A DNA stretch of 64,000 nt from Bacteroidota bacterium. GTDB lineage: Bacteria > Bacteroidota > Ignavibacteria > Kapaibacteriales > UBA2268. The first letter of the stretch is position 1, and every line of letters starts with the position of its first letter. The stretch lies in the NCBI GenBank assembly GCA_029974985.1, contig JARKQC010000369.1, positions 1-64,000 on the forward strand, in the 5' to 3' direction. A program made the translations under genes and the position numbers. Below the pieces are notes generated by a model. It saw only the letters and a list, made by a program, of their open reading frames with translations, had not been told where the DNA came from and did not search any database. This document shows, one piece after another, positions 37,084-46,948 of this stretch.

Positions 37084-37953
37084 TTATGGTTGATTTTTGA
37101 GTAAAAAGAATCTATGTTTGATTAATGAGGCTGAACCAAAATAGCCATAAGCACCTTCAACGCTTGTTAATAGAGGATCCGCTTCTAATTTTGTAACTGA
37201 TTGCATATACCATCGTAAAAAATTATAATCTGGTACATAAATTATTAACTCGTGCTTTCCAAACCATTTAAATACATTCCAAAAAATTGGTGTCTTATTG
37301 TTTAAAATAGGGTTTATGAAAGTAGTCTCACGAAAAAAATAATCATCAAGAAATGGTTTTTCAATTCTTCGATTTTTTTCATCACTTGGCGGCACAAGAT
37401 ATTTACCATAATTTAAAGTATCAAGATTATTAACTGATACGATATAGAAATCAAAACCCGGAACTTTTTCCCAAGCTAAACTATCTTTAGAAGTAAGCTT
37501 AATTGTATCAAGAGGAAATTGATAAATATCTTTAGGTAAATAAGTCCATTTTGTTCTTGGAGGAGTAATTGTTGAACCAGTAATAATCTTACCATCTTTA
37601 AGAGTAATTTTTAAATTATATTCTATTTGTGGTTTAACTTTATAATTTGTATCTGGATAGTAGTACCCAATAGAACCATCTTCGCGAGTGCGATATTTTA
37701 ACTCAAATTCTCTGCCGTCGCCAGAAATAACAACATGAGCATCTTTTACCATCGAGCTATCAAAAATAAAAGGCTTATCAACGGGCTGTGAACGCATTAG
37801 TGTAATATTTTGAATTGGCTCATCAACAATCAATAATGCTTGCACAATATTATCTGGAATATATTCATTTGGCGGAAGGTCTTCGCAAGAAATTAAAATA
37901 ACTATTAAAAAAATTGTACTAATTATAAATTTACTCTTTTTCATCAAATTCAT
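37084..37953 (-). CDS. DUF4249 lipoprotein, partner of TonB-dependent receptor
   Basis: A 289-residue lipoprotein (lipobox IVILISC, Cys about residue 23) of the DUF4249 family. The N-terminal beta-sandwich with PVDKPFIFDSSMVKDAHVVI, then YNLKITLKDGKIITGSTITP, is characteristic. Family members are found almost only in Bacteroidota beside TonB-dependent receptors and are thought to act as outer-membrane lipoprotein partners, analogous in arrangement to SusD. Its gene starts 5 bases after the stop of the receptor gene. The ligand is unknown. Confidence 0.88.
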   Translation of the reverse strand: MNLMKKSKFIISTIFLIVILISCEDLPPNEYIPDNIVQALLIVDEPIQNITLMRSQPVDKPFIFDSSMVKDAHVVISGDGREFELKYRTREDGSIGYYYPDTNYKVKPQIEYNLKITLKDGKIITGSTITPPRTKWTYLPKDIYQFPLDTIKLTSKDSLAWEKVPGFDFYIVSVNNLDTLNYGKYLVPPSDEKNRRIEKPFLDDYFFRETTFINPILNNKTPIFWNVFKWFGKHELIIYVPDYNFLRWYMQSVTKLEADPLLTSVEGAYGYFGSASLIKHRFFLLKNQP

Positions 37954-37958
37954 CCTAT

Positions 37959-40244
37959 TTAAAATCTAATTTCGAAAGATATTGTTGGTAAAATTGGTAA
38001 TAATTTTACATCTTCAACTGTAGTGCCTTCGTCTTTTGTATTATAAAATCTTATTAAAATATCGCGCCTACTATAAACATTATATATATCAAGAATTAAT
38101 TTAGACTCTAATCCCAATAGTAAAAAACTATAAGCGACTGATAAATTTAATTGATGCGATGCTGGAAGTCTTAAACCATATCTTTGTGATGGTACTATTT
38201 TGCCCATTCCATAATTTTGTTCGGGTAGCATAGTTTGAAATCTCGAAGTTGCGCCTGTATAAGATTGTCCTGTTTGATAGAAAAACGAAGTTCCAAAAGT
38301 CCAATCTTGATTAGGCTCGTAATTTAAGACTATTTTAAAATCGTGAGTACGGTCATATTTCGGGTGAAATATATTTCCGTTATTTATACTATCGAATTGT
38401 GCATTAATAAATCCGAGTGCATAACCAAACCAACCATTAAATTTACCAAATTTTTTCTGTAAAAATATCTCTGCACCCCAAGCCTTAGCATTGCCTATAA
38501 AAAAAACATCTGCAACTTTTTCAGCTTTAAGGGAATTCATATTTATTTCGCTTATATTTTTTAAGTCTTTATAATAAATATCAAAAGTAAGACTATGCTT
38601 AGGAATAGGCTCAGTTTCTATACTTAATATATAATGAGTTGCAGAGCTTTTGGGAACAGAATTGTCTGTTGGCAACCAAGTATCAAAAAATGAAAATTCT
38701 GGCATTGTAGCAAGCCTGAGATTTTGATGGAAAATTCCCCAAGATGCTTTAATAGCTAAATAATCATTAAATCTATAACGAGCTGATATTCGTGGATCCA
38801 AAGTAAATATATCAGTTTTTTTCCAATAATTTACTCGCAATCCAGCTTGAACTGAAAAAGGCTCGCTTAGAGACCATTTAAATTGTCCAAACATACTTGA
38901 TTGAATATCATCAATATCTAATTTTACCCTTCCATTACCAGAGCCTTGCGAAGTTGAATCAATATTTCCAGTAAAATTAACTAAATAAGCAAAATTGTAA
39001 ATTGATGTTTCAAATCCAAATTTTGTTGTAACATTTTCACTAACAAAATATTCAGTATTAAATTTTGCAGTATAATCTTCTATAGAATTTTTTGCAATAA
39101 ATTTATATCCAGATTGATCACCGAAAAAATCTATAAAATATTTACTATAACTAATATTTAATGTAGAAAAAAGATTTTCATTAAAAATATGTGTCCAGCG
39201 GCTTGATAATAATCTATTTCCGACATCTAAATTCATATTAAAACCAACAGTTTCTACCCCTAAATTATCACTACTTAAAAAACCACTAATAGATACTTTA
39301 TCATTTTGACCAAAATCTTGAACAATTTTTGCATTAATATCATAAAAACCAAAATCTGGTAAAGGAGACTGTGGATCTTCGTGTAAAAATTTCTTTATAA
39401 TATCAAAATATGTTCTTCTTCCCGATAAAAACCACGAACCGTTTCCTATCGGACCTTGTAAGCCGAGATGAGAAGATATCGCACCTATTAGAGCTGTACC
39501 TTCGAACTCTTTTCTATTTCCATCATTTTGAGTTATATTTAAAACTGCCGATAAGCGCCCGCCAAATTCAGCATCAAATCCACCCTTAATAAGCTCGACA
39601 TCTTTTATTGCTTCGGTATTAAAAGTTGAAATAAAACCAAACAAATGAGAAGGATTATATACAGTAGAACCATCGAGCAAAACTAAATTTTGGTCTGGCG
39701 AACCACCGCGAACAAATAATCCACTCGAAATTTGTGATGAAGTTAATACTCCCGGTAAATATTGCAAAGTGCGAAATAAATCAGATTCGCCGCCAATATG
39801 CATATTTTTAATAGTTTGGATTGGAACATTTACTTTACTAATAGAAATCTGACGCTTCTCGACCTCACGGTCAGCATCAACGAAAATCTCATCTTGCATT
39901 AATGAATTTTGTTTTAATTCAAAATCCTCTCTTAATGAAATATTATTTTTTAGTATAATTTCTTTTGTGATTTTTTCATAACCTAAATAGCTTACTTGAA
40001 TAGTATATTTTCCAGCAGGTAAATTTATTATTGAAAAATATCCCATTTTATTAGTTCGAGAGCCATATTTTGTATCTTTTAATAATACAGTAGCTCCAAC
40101 GAGTGTTTCGCCCGTTTTAGAATCTCTAATATAACCATTTATACCTGTTTTATTTCTTTCAGATTGAAGATTATTTTCGGAAATAAGAATCTGGTTTGAA
40201 AAATAAAACACAAATAATATCACGTAAAAAAATCTTTTTATCAT
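37959..40244 (-). CDS. TonB-dependent receptor with carboxypeptidase-like domain
   Basis: A 761-residue outer-membrane receptor. It has a signal sequence and a carboxypeptidase-like regulatory domain (about 33-112; GINGYIRDSKTGETLVGATV, LPAGKYTIQVSYLGYEKITK). The plug shows FRTLQYLPGVLTSSQISSGL, VRGGSPDQNLVLLDGSTVYN and IKDVELIKGGFDAEFGGRLS. The barrel ends in ISFEIRF. It is shorter than SusC proteins and typical of receptors paired with DUF4249 lipoproteins, and such a gene follows 5 bases on. It probably imports a specific ligand. Nothing in the sequence identifies it. The 114 bases upstream are AT-rich with no clear promoter match. Confidence 0.93.
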   Translation of the reverse strand: MIKRFFYVILFVFYFSNQILISENNLQSERNKTGINGYIRDSKTGETLVGATVLLKDTKYGSRTNKMGYFSIINLPAGKYTIQVSYLGYEKITKEIILKNNISLREDFELKQNSLMQDEIFVDADREVEKRQISISKVNVPIQTIKNMHIGGESDLFRTLQYLPGVLTSSQISSGLFVRGGSPDQNLVLLDGSTVYNPSHLFGFISTFNTEAIKDVELIKGGFDAEFGGRLSAVLNITQNDGNRKEFEGTALIGAISSHLGLQGPIGNGSWFLSGRRTYFDIIKKFLHEDPQSPLPDFGFYDINAKIVQDFGQNDKVSISGFLSSDNLGVETVGFNMNLDVGNRLLSSRWTHIFNENLFSTLNISYSKYFIDFFGDQSGYKFIAKNSIEDYTAKFNTEYFVSENVTTKFGFETSIYNFAYLVNFTGNIDSTSQGSGNGRVKLDIDDIQSSMFGQFKWSLSEPFSVQAGLRVNYWKKTDIFTLDPRISARYRFNDYLAIKASWGIFHQNLRLATMPEFSFFDTWLPTDNSVPKSSATHYILSIETEPIPKHSLTFDIYYKDLKNISEINMNSLKAEKVADVFFIGNAKAWGAEIFLQKKFGKFNGWFGYALGFINAQFDSINNGNIFHPKYDRTHDFKIVLNYEPNQDWTFGTSFFYQTGQSYTGATSRFQTMLPEQNYGMGKIVPSQRYGLRLPASHQLNLSVAYSFLLLGLESKLILDIYNVYSRRDILIRFYNTKDEGTTVEDVKLLPILPTISFEIRF

Positions 40245-40358
40245 TTTTTCTATTATTTATAGTGAAAATTAAAAATTAAGAATATGAAATATAATATTTT
40301 TTTTTAATATACATATTATTTATATTGTAATAAACGAAATAGTATTAAAATTGTTCAA

Positions 40359-40793
40359 TTAAACTGATTTCCTATTCTGTTTTGATAACATTTGCAAATC
40401 TTTAAATTTTGCAAAATCGTGTGCTAAATCTATTAAATTAAGTATCGAGCCTCTTGAATTTTGAAAATAAACATCATTAAATCTAATTATCAAATCATCA
40501 TCATCGGCTTTTTCAATTATCACTTTAAGATATTGCAGCATTTCAATTATTGAGCGTTCCATTTCACTTTCAAGTAAATTAATACCTTCTTCTGTTGGTG
40601 TTATTCTTTTTATCTTTAAATATACATTCCAAACGATTTTACTTGTGAAAATCAAACGATTTAAGACGTCAATACCATTAAATGTGGCGCTTAATTCAAT
40701 TATTGCGGCAAAATCATTAAGCTTGCGTAAATTACCATTAGTAAAATCATTTAGAAAGTTTACAACTGCATTTGTATCATCAGATATATACAT
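40359..40793 (-). CDS. Hypothetical helical protein, 144 aa
   Basis: Not recognised. A soluble, cysteine-free and probably all-helical protein with no signal peptide, so cytoplasmic. It has a leucine/isoleucine heptad-like middle (GINLLESEMERSIIEMLQYL) followed by KADDDDLIIRF, and a basic C-terminus (KQNRKSV). It lies between a TPR gene and a TonB-receptor gene on the same strand, with gaps over 100 bases on each side, so it may be a single-gene unit. Codon use and composition match its neighbours. Confidence 0.65.
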   Translation of the reverse strand: MYISDDTNAVVNFLNDFTNGNLRKLNDFAAIIELSATFNGIDVLNRLIFTSKIVWNVYLKIKRITPTEEGINLLESEMERSIIEMLQYLKVIIEKADDDDLIIRFNDVYFQNSRGSILNLIDLAHDFAKFKDLQMLSKQNRKSV

Positions 40794-40899
40794 ATTTTAT
40801 ATTTTCCAAGTCTTATTAAGAAAAATTATTATAAATAAAATATAGTATTATAGACGTAACTATAAATATTGATTTTTTAAAATAATATATAAAATCTTT

Positions 40900-42708
40900 T
40901 TAAATTTTATCTTCCCTAATAATTCTTATTTTTTTTCTTGAATCTTGAATATAAATTGAAGATGGATATTTTGTGATAAGTTCGGTATAATATTTTAGTG
41001 CTACGGGATGATTTTCTTCATAATAATATGATTCAGCAGTTAAATACACATATTTATCATTTTCTTTAGAATCTGGATACCCTTGCGATAATTTACTAAT
41101 AAAATTTCTACAATTTTGATAATTCTTATTATTAAATTCGAGAAATGCTGATTTATATAATGACAATTCCGAAAGTTGTGTTTTCCCTGCTAATTCTATC
41201 GCTTCATTATATAATTCGAGTGATTCTTTAGAGCGTTTTTGATATTCTCTAAGCTCTGCTTTTGCAAAAATTTGTAATGCCGCAACATATTGTTCATTTT
41301 CTTTAATTATAAAAAGTTTTTTTAACACATCATTAGCAATATCTGTATCTGGATTGAGTGCAAGAGCAGAAAAAGATTTTTGAGCCGCTTCGATTTCGCC
41401 CTTATAATATAAAATCATTGCTTTAAAATACATAAATTGGTCTTTTTGCTCTATACTTGCAAATCTAAATAGTTCATCTAATTTTGCAAAACTGGTGCGT
41501 GCTAAATCCAAATCATCATTTTTTATATAAATTTTTCCAAGTTCTAAATTTGCTGAAACTGCATATTGGCTTTGTGGAAACTCCTTAATTACTTTTTCTA
41601 ATTCCGAAATAGCTTTTTTATTATCTTTATATATTTTCTCATAAATTTGAGCAAGTCGCAATCTACTATCAGCCGAATTTGCAGTATGAGGATAATTTTT
41701 AATTATCTCTAAATAAGATTCTACTATTTCATCAGCGTCTTGTTTTGAAATTTCTTTTTTATCAATATTGATTTTATCTTCGAGTGTCTTTGTAAATCCA
41801 AACAAAGCACTTGAAACATAAGGGCTATTTTTGCCCATATCAATTACTAATTTATATGCTCGTATTGCAATATCATAATTGCCATCATAGCTTGTAACAT
41901 TTGCAAAATTTAGAATATCTAACCCTTTCGAACCTTTTAATTTATCAATACTTATTACTAAATTTAAAGATTCTACGGCATTACCAGTAGTGCGTAAATA
42001 CCAAGAATAAATTTCTTGAAAAAATATATTTTCTACGAAATCATTTGATAATTTTTTTAATTCTTGCCCAATAAATGTATTAGCTTCTTCATTTATCATA
42101 AGAGCATAGAGCCTGCCCTGAGCTTGAGCTATATTATATTTTTTATGAAATTGGCTAATTATCTCGGAAAACCCATTTTTATAATCACCAATTGCAATAT
42201 AAAGTTTTACAAGTGGGTCGTCAAAAATTTCTGAGCTGCCGAGCCTTTTTCGACCTAAAATTAGAGTAGAAATAGCTTTATCGAAAAGTCTTAAATTAAT
42301 TTGAGTTTGAGATACTTTTAGATAAGTATTCTGGTCTTTGCTATATTTATCAAGAATTTTATCCCAAGATTTATTAGCTTCCACGGTGTTACCCACACGC
42401 CAAGATAATTCTGCATAGAGGTCTAATAAATCAAAATTCTCAAAATTTTCAATTCTATCTTTAACAGCGTTTAACAATTCCGAATATTTATTCAAGTTTT
42501 TCATTACTCGAGAATATGCCGCGAAATATTTATCTGATTTTGGATTCTCTTCCGTTAATTCAGTATATATTCGAAGTGCGCTATCGAAATCGCCTGTTTC
42601 TTCATAGCTTTCAGCTAATTTATAACGCTGTTCGCTAACATTTTGTGCTTCTAAATTAAATATAAAAATAAATATTAAAAATAGAATTTTAATTGAAAAC
42701 TTCATCAT
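40900..42708 (-). CDS. Exported TPR protein, 602 aa
   Basis: A tetratricopeptide-repeat solenoid with a signal peptide (MMKFSIKILFLIFIFIFNLEA, then Q). Repeats of about 34 residues run through the whole protein, for example SYEETGDFDSALRIYTELTE, KAISELEKVIKEFPQSQYAV and ALKYYTELITKYPSSIYIQD. The pattern is close to BamD/YbgF-type repeats and to the giant TPR protein elsewhere in the window. Probably a periplasmic or outer-membrane scaffold. It is divergent from the SRPBCC/wecB/rhamnose operon, separated by 92 bases, and has no obvious operon partner. Confidence 0.85.
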   Translation of the reverse strand: MMKFSIKILFLIFIFIFNLEAQNVSEQRYKLAESYEETGDFDSALRIYTELTEENPKSDKYFAAYSRVMKNLNKYSELLNAVKDRIENFENFDLLDLYAELSWRVGNTVEANKSWDKILDKYSKDQNTYLKVSQTQINLRLFDKAISTLILGRKRLGSSEIFDDPLVKLYIAIGDYKNGFSEIISQFHKKYNIAQAQGRLYALMINEEANTFIGQELKKLSNDFVENIFFQEIYSWYLRTTGNAVESLNLVISIDKLKGSKGLDILNFANVTSYDGNYDIAIRAYKLVIDMGKNSPYVSSALFGFTKTLEDKINIDKKEISKQDADEIVESYLEIIKNYPHTANSADSRLRLAQIYEKIYKDNKKAISELEKVIKEFPQSQYAVSANLELGKIYIKNDDLDLARTSFAKLDELFRFASIEQKDQFMYFKAMILYYKGEIEAAQKSFSALALNPDTDIANDVLKKLFIIKENEQYVAALQIFAKAELREYQKRSKESLELYNEAIELAGKTQLSELSLYKSAFLEFNNKNYQNCRNFISKLSQGYPDSKENDKYVYLTAESYYYEENHPVALKYYTELITKYPSSIYIQDSRKKIRIIREDKI

Positions 42709-42800
42709 TAAATTACTTATCCATTATTTTATTAAAAAAATGACGCAATATTTAATAAGATGTTGTTAAATTGCAAGTTTAAAATTTGCAAATTTGAAAA

Positions 42801-43331
42801 ATGAATATTATTAAAAAATTTGTTATTGTATTTTTCTCTGGTTTAGCTCTATTATTTATTATTTCGCTCGTTTTACCAAGTGAATATAGTATAAAAAGAG
42901 AAATTTCGCTAAATTGCTCAAATGAACAAGTTTATGAATATCTATCTAATATTAACAATGTTGATAAATGGTTTTATATTTCAAAAAATCTTGATTCTAC
43001 ATTAAAATATAAATTTAATATTGATTCTCTTAATAATAAAAGCTCGTTTTCGTGGAATGGCGATATATTAGGTAATGGAAAATTTTATTACACAAATTTT
43101 AAAATTAGTGAACTAATAGAATATAAAATTAGTTACGAAGATGATAAAGTTGTACAAAATGGAAAATTTTTGATTGAAAATAAAACTAATAAAATAAATC
43201 TTGCTTGGATTGAATATGGTGAAAACGGATTTAATCCTATAAATCGTATATTTGGACTATTTATAGATAGTTTTTTAGGTCCGGATATGGAAAAAAGTTT
43301 AGAAAAAATTAAATCGAATTTAGGTTGTTAA
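42801..43331 (+). CDS. Membrane-anchored SRPBCC (START-like) protein
   Basis: A 176-residue protein with an N-terminal membrane anchor (about residues 5-25) followed by an SRPBCC/polyketide-cyclase-like domain. EYSIKREISLNCSNEQVYEY begins the fold, with the next residues LSNINNVDKWFYISKNL, a central SFSWNGDILGNGKFYY and a C-terminal long helix (PDMEKSLEKIKSNLG). These folds hold hydrophobic ligands. The specific role is unknown. The stop is immediately followed, without any gap, by the wecB start, so it is probably co-translated with the polysaccharide genes. Confidence 0.8.
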   Translation: MNIIKKFVIVFFSGLALLFIISLVLPSEYSIKREISLNCSNEQVYEYLSNINNVDKWFYISKNLDSTLKYKFNIDSLNNKSSFSWNGDILGNGKFYYTNFKISELIEYKISYEDDKVVQNGKFLIENKTNKINLAWIEYGENGFNPINRIFGLFIDSFLGPDMEKSLEKIKSNLGC

Positions 43332-44435
43332 ATGTTTAAAATACTGAATATTGTTGGTGCGAGACCAAATTTTATGAAAATTGCTCCACTAATAAGTGCG
43401 ATGCAAAATAGTAAGACTATTGAGCCAATTTTGATACACACTGGGCAACATTATGATGAAAAAATGTCCCATTTATTTTTTGAGGAATTAGAAATTCCTA
43501 AGCCACAAGTAAATCTTGGCGTAGGCTCTTTATCCCAAGCAAAACAAGTTGCTAAAATTATGGAGCTTTTTGAAGATGTTTGTTTGGATTATAAGCCAGA
43601 TGCAATACTTGTCGTTGGTGATGTAAATTCAACGATGGCGTGCTCGCTTGTTGCCTCGAAACTTAGTATTAAAATTATTCATCTCGAAGCAGGTTTACGC
43701 AGTTTTGACCGACGTATGCCCGAAGAAATTAATCGCTTGGTTACTGACTCTATTGCAGATTTACTTCTTACTCCGTCAGAAGATGGTAATCAAAATTTAA
43801 TTAAAGAAGGCATACCCGAAAGCAAAATAAAATTTGTCGGAAATATTATGATTGATACATTATTTCACTTTTTGCCAAAAGCTAAAAAAACAAATATTCT
43901 TGATAATTTAAATCTTAAAGAAAAAGAATATATTGCTCTTACTCTGCACCGACCCTCGAATGTTGATGATGAAACAAATTTGAAAAATATATTCGATACA
44001 TTGATAAAAATTCAGAAAGATATAAAAATTGTTTTTCCAATTCACCCTCGAACTTTGAAAAATTTAACTAATTTTGGATTTGAAAATGATATTAAAAATG
44101 CACAAAATTTGATACTCACTGAGCCACTTGGCTATCTTGAATTTCAAAAATTAATGTCGAATTCAAAATTTGTTATCACTGATAGCGGAGGCATACAAGA
44201 GGAAACTACTGCTTTGAAAATTCCATGCATAACTGTTCGTGAAAATACAGAGCGCCCAATTACTATATGGGAAGGTTCGAACGAACTTGTTGGTTTAGAT
44301 ATGGATAAATTATATTGTTTTTCTCAAAAAGCAATTAATAATGAATGGAAAAAGTCTTCTATACCAAAATTTTGGGACGGAAAAACAGCCATACGAGTTG
44401 TAAGTGAAATAGAAAACTATTTTGGAATTAAATAA
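43332..44435 (+). CDS. wecB: UDP-N-acetylglucosamine 2-epimerase (non-hydrolysing)
   Basis: A 367-residue cytoplasmic enzyme that interconverts UDP-GlcNAc and UDP-ManNAc for surface polysaccharides. Family motifs are clear: VGARPNFMKIAPL, LIHTGQHYDEKM, VVGDVNSTMACSLVASKL, HLEAGLRSFDRRMPEEINR and the C-terminal TDSGGIQEETTALKIPCIT, then RENTERP. Length is standard. It starts directly after the SRPBCC stop and its own stop overlaps the rfbC start by one base (TAATG), so it is in one operon with the dTDP-rhamnose genes, indicating an O-antigen or capsule containing ManNAc-derived sugar and rhamnose. Confidence 0.95.
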   Translation: MFKILNIVGARPNFMKIAPLISAMQNSKTIEPILIHTGQHYDEKMSHLFFEELEIPKPQVNLGVGSLSQAKQVAKIMELFEDVCLDYKPDAILVVGDVNSTMACSLVASKLSIKIIHLEAGLRSFDRRMPEEINRLVTDSIADLLLTPSEDGNQNLIKEGIPESKIKFVGNIMIDTLFHFLPKAKKTNILDNLNLKEKEYIALTLHRPSNVDDETNLKNIFDTLIKIQKDIKIVFPIHPRTLKNLTNFGFENDIKNAQNLILTEPLGYLEFQKLMSNSKFVITDSGGIQEETTALKIPCITVRENTERPITIWEGSNELVGLDMDKLYCFSQKAINNEWKKSSIPKFWDGKTAIRVVSEIENYFGIK

Positions 44436-45073
44436 TGAAAATTTTAGAAGTAAAAAAATTAGATATACCCGGTTGTAAAGTCATAAAATATCAAAGATTT
44501 GCTGATGAGCGTGGCTTTTTTGCTGAAACATATAGAAAGCAAGATTTTGACACACACCCCGAGACTGATGATTTAAAAGATATTCATTTTACTCAAATGA
44601 ATGAATCATATTCGAAAGCGGGAACAATACGAGGATTGCATTTTCAATGGAATCCATTTATGGCAAAATTAATTCGCTGCGTTAATGGTCGAATGATTGA
44701 TTTATTACTCGATATTAGAAAAAATTCACCTACTTATGGTAAAATTATTGCTTATGATTCTGTTAATTCCTATGAACATAATACGGGCGAATGGGTATAT
44801 GCTCCCGTTGGAATTGCTCACGGAGTATTTTTACCAGAAAATACTATGATAGAATATTACTGCACAGGTCATTGGAATCCAAAATGTGAAGCAGGAATTT
44901 CGCCACTTGCAAAAGATATTGATTGGTCAATTTGTGATAAAAATATCTATAATTTGTTAGAAGAAACTAAATCTTCAGGAAAGCTTATTATAAAAGATAA
45001 AGATGAAAATGGGCATTCTCTCGAATCTTGGTCAAAATTAGAAGAATCAAAAATGTATATTTTTTTGGGGTAA
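44435..45073 (+). CDS. rfbC: dTDP-4-dehydrorhamnose 3,5-epimerase
   Basis: A 212-residue cupin enzyme, the third step of dTDP-L-rhamnose synthesis (epimerisation at C3 and C5). It shows the family core RFADERGFFAETYRKQDF, TIRGLHFQWNPFMAKLIRCV with the catalytic His of GLHFQ, DLLLDIRKNSPTYGK, PVGIAHGVFLPENTMIEYYC and SPLAKDIDW. It overlaps wecB by one base and rfbA starts 5 bases after its stop. Confidence 0.95.
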   Translation: MKILEVKKLDIPGCKVIKYQRFADERGFFAETYRKQDFDTHPETDDLKDIHFTQMNESYSKAGTIRGLHFQWNPFMAKLIRCVNGRMIDLLLDIRKNSPTYGKIIAYDSVNSYEHNTGEWVYAPVGIAHGVFLPENTMIEYYCTGHWNPKCEAGISPLAKDIDWSICDKNIYNLLEETKSSGKLIIKDKDENGHSLESWSKLEESKMYIFLG

Positions 45074-45078
45074 AAAAA

Positions 45079-45948
45079 ATGGCAACAAAAGGATTAATTC
45101 TTGCTGGAGGAAAAGGAACTCGACTATATCCATTAACACATATTTTTAGTAAACAGCTTCAGCCCGTTTACGATAAGCCTATGATTTATTATCCACTTTC
45201 TACACTTATGTTAGGTGGAATAAAAGATATTTTGATTATTTCAACGCCAATTGACACTCCAAATTATGAGAAACTTCTCGGCGATGGTTCGCAATGGGGT
45301 ATAAATTTGGAATATGTTGTGCAGGAAAGCCCCGCTGGATTGCCACAAGCATTTATTCTTGGTGAGGATTTTATTAACAAAGAACAATCTTGCCTTATTC
45401 TTGGTGATAATATTTTTTATGGAAAATTAGATTTTTTACGTAATGGATTAAAAGAAAATTTGGGAGGAACAATATTTGCATATAAAGTTGAAAACCCACA
45501 AGAATACGGCGTTGTTGAGTTTAATAAAGAGAAAATAGTTATTAGTATAGAAGAAAAACCAAATGAACCAAAATCAAATTTTGCCATACCGGGATTATAT
45601 ATTTTTGATGAAAATGTTTCAAATTATTCAAAGAATTTAAAGCCAAGTAAACGCGGTGAACTCGAAATAACTGATTTACAAAAAATATATTTAGCAGAAG
45701 AAAAACTAAATGTTCAGCAAATTAGTCGAGGCGTTGCATGGCTCGATACAGGAACACCCGGCTCACTGCTCGATGCCGCTAATTTTATTCAAGCAATAGA
45801 AAAAAGACAGGGTTTGAAAATTGCTTGTCTCGAAGAAATCGCGTTATTAATGAATTTTATTAATATGGAAGAATATGAAAATACTGTGAATAACTTGCCA
45901 AATTGTGATTATAAAAATTATTGCCTAAAAATTTTAAAGGAGATATAA
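45079..45948 (+). CDS. rfbA: Glucose-1-phosphate thymidylyltransferase
   Basis: A 289-residue enzyme that makes dTDP-glucose from glucose-1-phosphate and dTTP, the first step of dTDP-rhamnose synthesis. The nucleotide-binding motif LAGGKGTRLYPLT, the QPVYDKPMIYYPLSTLMLGG stretch, LILGDNIFYG and GLYIFDENV are canonical. I chose the ATG at 45079 because it gives the standard N-terminus and follows the rfbC stop by 5 bases. An upstream in-frame start at 45028 lies inside rfbC. rfbB follows after 1 base. Confidence 0.96.
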   Translation: MATKGLILAGGKGTRLYPLTHIFSKQLQPVYDKPMIYYPLSTLMLGGIKDILIISTPIDTPNYEKLLGDGSQWGINLEYVVQESPAGLPQAFILGEDFINKEQSCLILGDNIFYGKLDFLRNGLKENLGGTIFAYKVENPQEYGVVEFNKEKIVISIEEKPNEPKSNFAIPGLYIFDENVSNYSKNLKPSKRGELEITDLQKIYLAEEKLNVQQISRGVAWLDTGTPGSLLDAANFIQAIEKRQGLKIACLEEIALLMNFINMEEYENTVNNLPNCDYKNYCLKILKEI

Positions 45949-45949
45949 T

Positions 45950-46942
45950 ATGAAAATTTTAACGACGGGAACTGCGGGATTTATAGGCAGTGAATTTGTT
46001 CGCCAAGCTGTTGAAAAAGGATATGATGTTATTGTAGTTGATTGTTTGACTTACGCTGGCGATTTAGCTCGCTTAAAACAAGTCGAAGGGCATTATAAAT
46101 TTTACGAAGCTGATATTTCGGATTTTCAAAAAATAGATAAGATTTTTGCAGAAGAAAAACCACAAGCCGTTGTTCATTGGGCGGCTGAAACACACGTAGA
46201 TAGAAGTATCATTGATGCCTCGCCATTTATGAAAACTAATGTAATTGGAACGCAATCTTTACTCGAAGCCGCAAAAAAATATTCTGTTGATAAATTTATA
46301 AATATTGCAACCGATGAAGTTTATGGCGAACTTGGCGAAACGGGCACTTTTTACGAAAATACACCATTAGAGCCAAATTCACCATATTCAGTAAGTAAAA
46401 CAAGTGCAGATATGCTTGGGCGCGCTTATTTTCGAACTTATGGCACACCCGTTGTAACTGCCCGACCTTCAAATAATTATGGACCTTGGCAATTTCCCGA
46501 AAAATTAGTTCCCGTAGTATTTTTAAAAGCTATTCATAATGAAAAAATACCCGTTTATGGCAAAGGTTTGAATATTCGCGAATGGCTTTATGTGTCAGAT
46601 TGTGCCGATGCTGTGATGACTTTACTCGAAAAAGCAAAGCCCGGAACCTATTATAATATTGGTAGTAGTCAGGAGCGCACAAATATCGAAGTAGTTAAAA
46701 ATTTACTTAAACTTCTTAATAAATCTGATGATATGATTGAATTTGTGCAGGACCGTCCCGGACACGATTTTAGATATGCCCTTAATTATAATAAAATTAC
46801 AAATGAACTTGGCTGGAAACCAAAAATTTTATTCGATGAAGGAATGAAGAAAACTGTTGAATGGTATCTCGAAAACCTTGATTGGGCAGAGAAAAAACTT
46901 GATTATTTAAGAGAATATTGGAAAACTGTTTATAAAAAGTAA
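45950..46942 (+). CDS. rfbB: dTDP-glucose 4,6-dehydratase
   Basis: A 330-residue extended SDR enzyme that converts dTDP-glucose to the 4-keto-6-deoxy sugar, step two of dTDP-rhamnose synthesis. The NAD-binding motif is TGTAGFIGSEF (GxxGxxG, with T-A in place of the common G-A). The active-site residues are in IATDEVYGELGE and PYSVSKTSAD (Tyr and Lys). VVTARPSNNYGPWQFPEKLV and REWLYVSDCADAV are also typical. It lies 1 base after rfbA and 6 bases before rfbD. Confidence 0.96.
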   Translation: MKILTTGTAGFIGSEFVRQAVEKGYDVIVVDCLTYAGDLARLKQVEGHYKFYEADISDFQKIDKIFAEEKPQAVVHWAAETHVDRSIIDASPFMKTNVIGTQSLLEAAKKYSVDKFINIATDEVYGELGETGTFYENTPLEPNSPYSVSKTSADMLGRAYFRTYGTPVVTARPSNNYGPWQFPEKLVPVVFLKAIHNEKIPVYGKGLNIREWLYVSDCADAVMTLLEKAKPGTYYNIGSSQERTNIEVVKNLLKLLNKSDDMIEFVQDRPGHDFRYALNYNKITNELGWKPKILFDEGMKKTVEWYLENLDWAEKKLDYLREYWKTVYKK

Positions 46943-46948
46943 AAAAAA

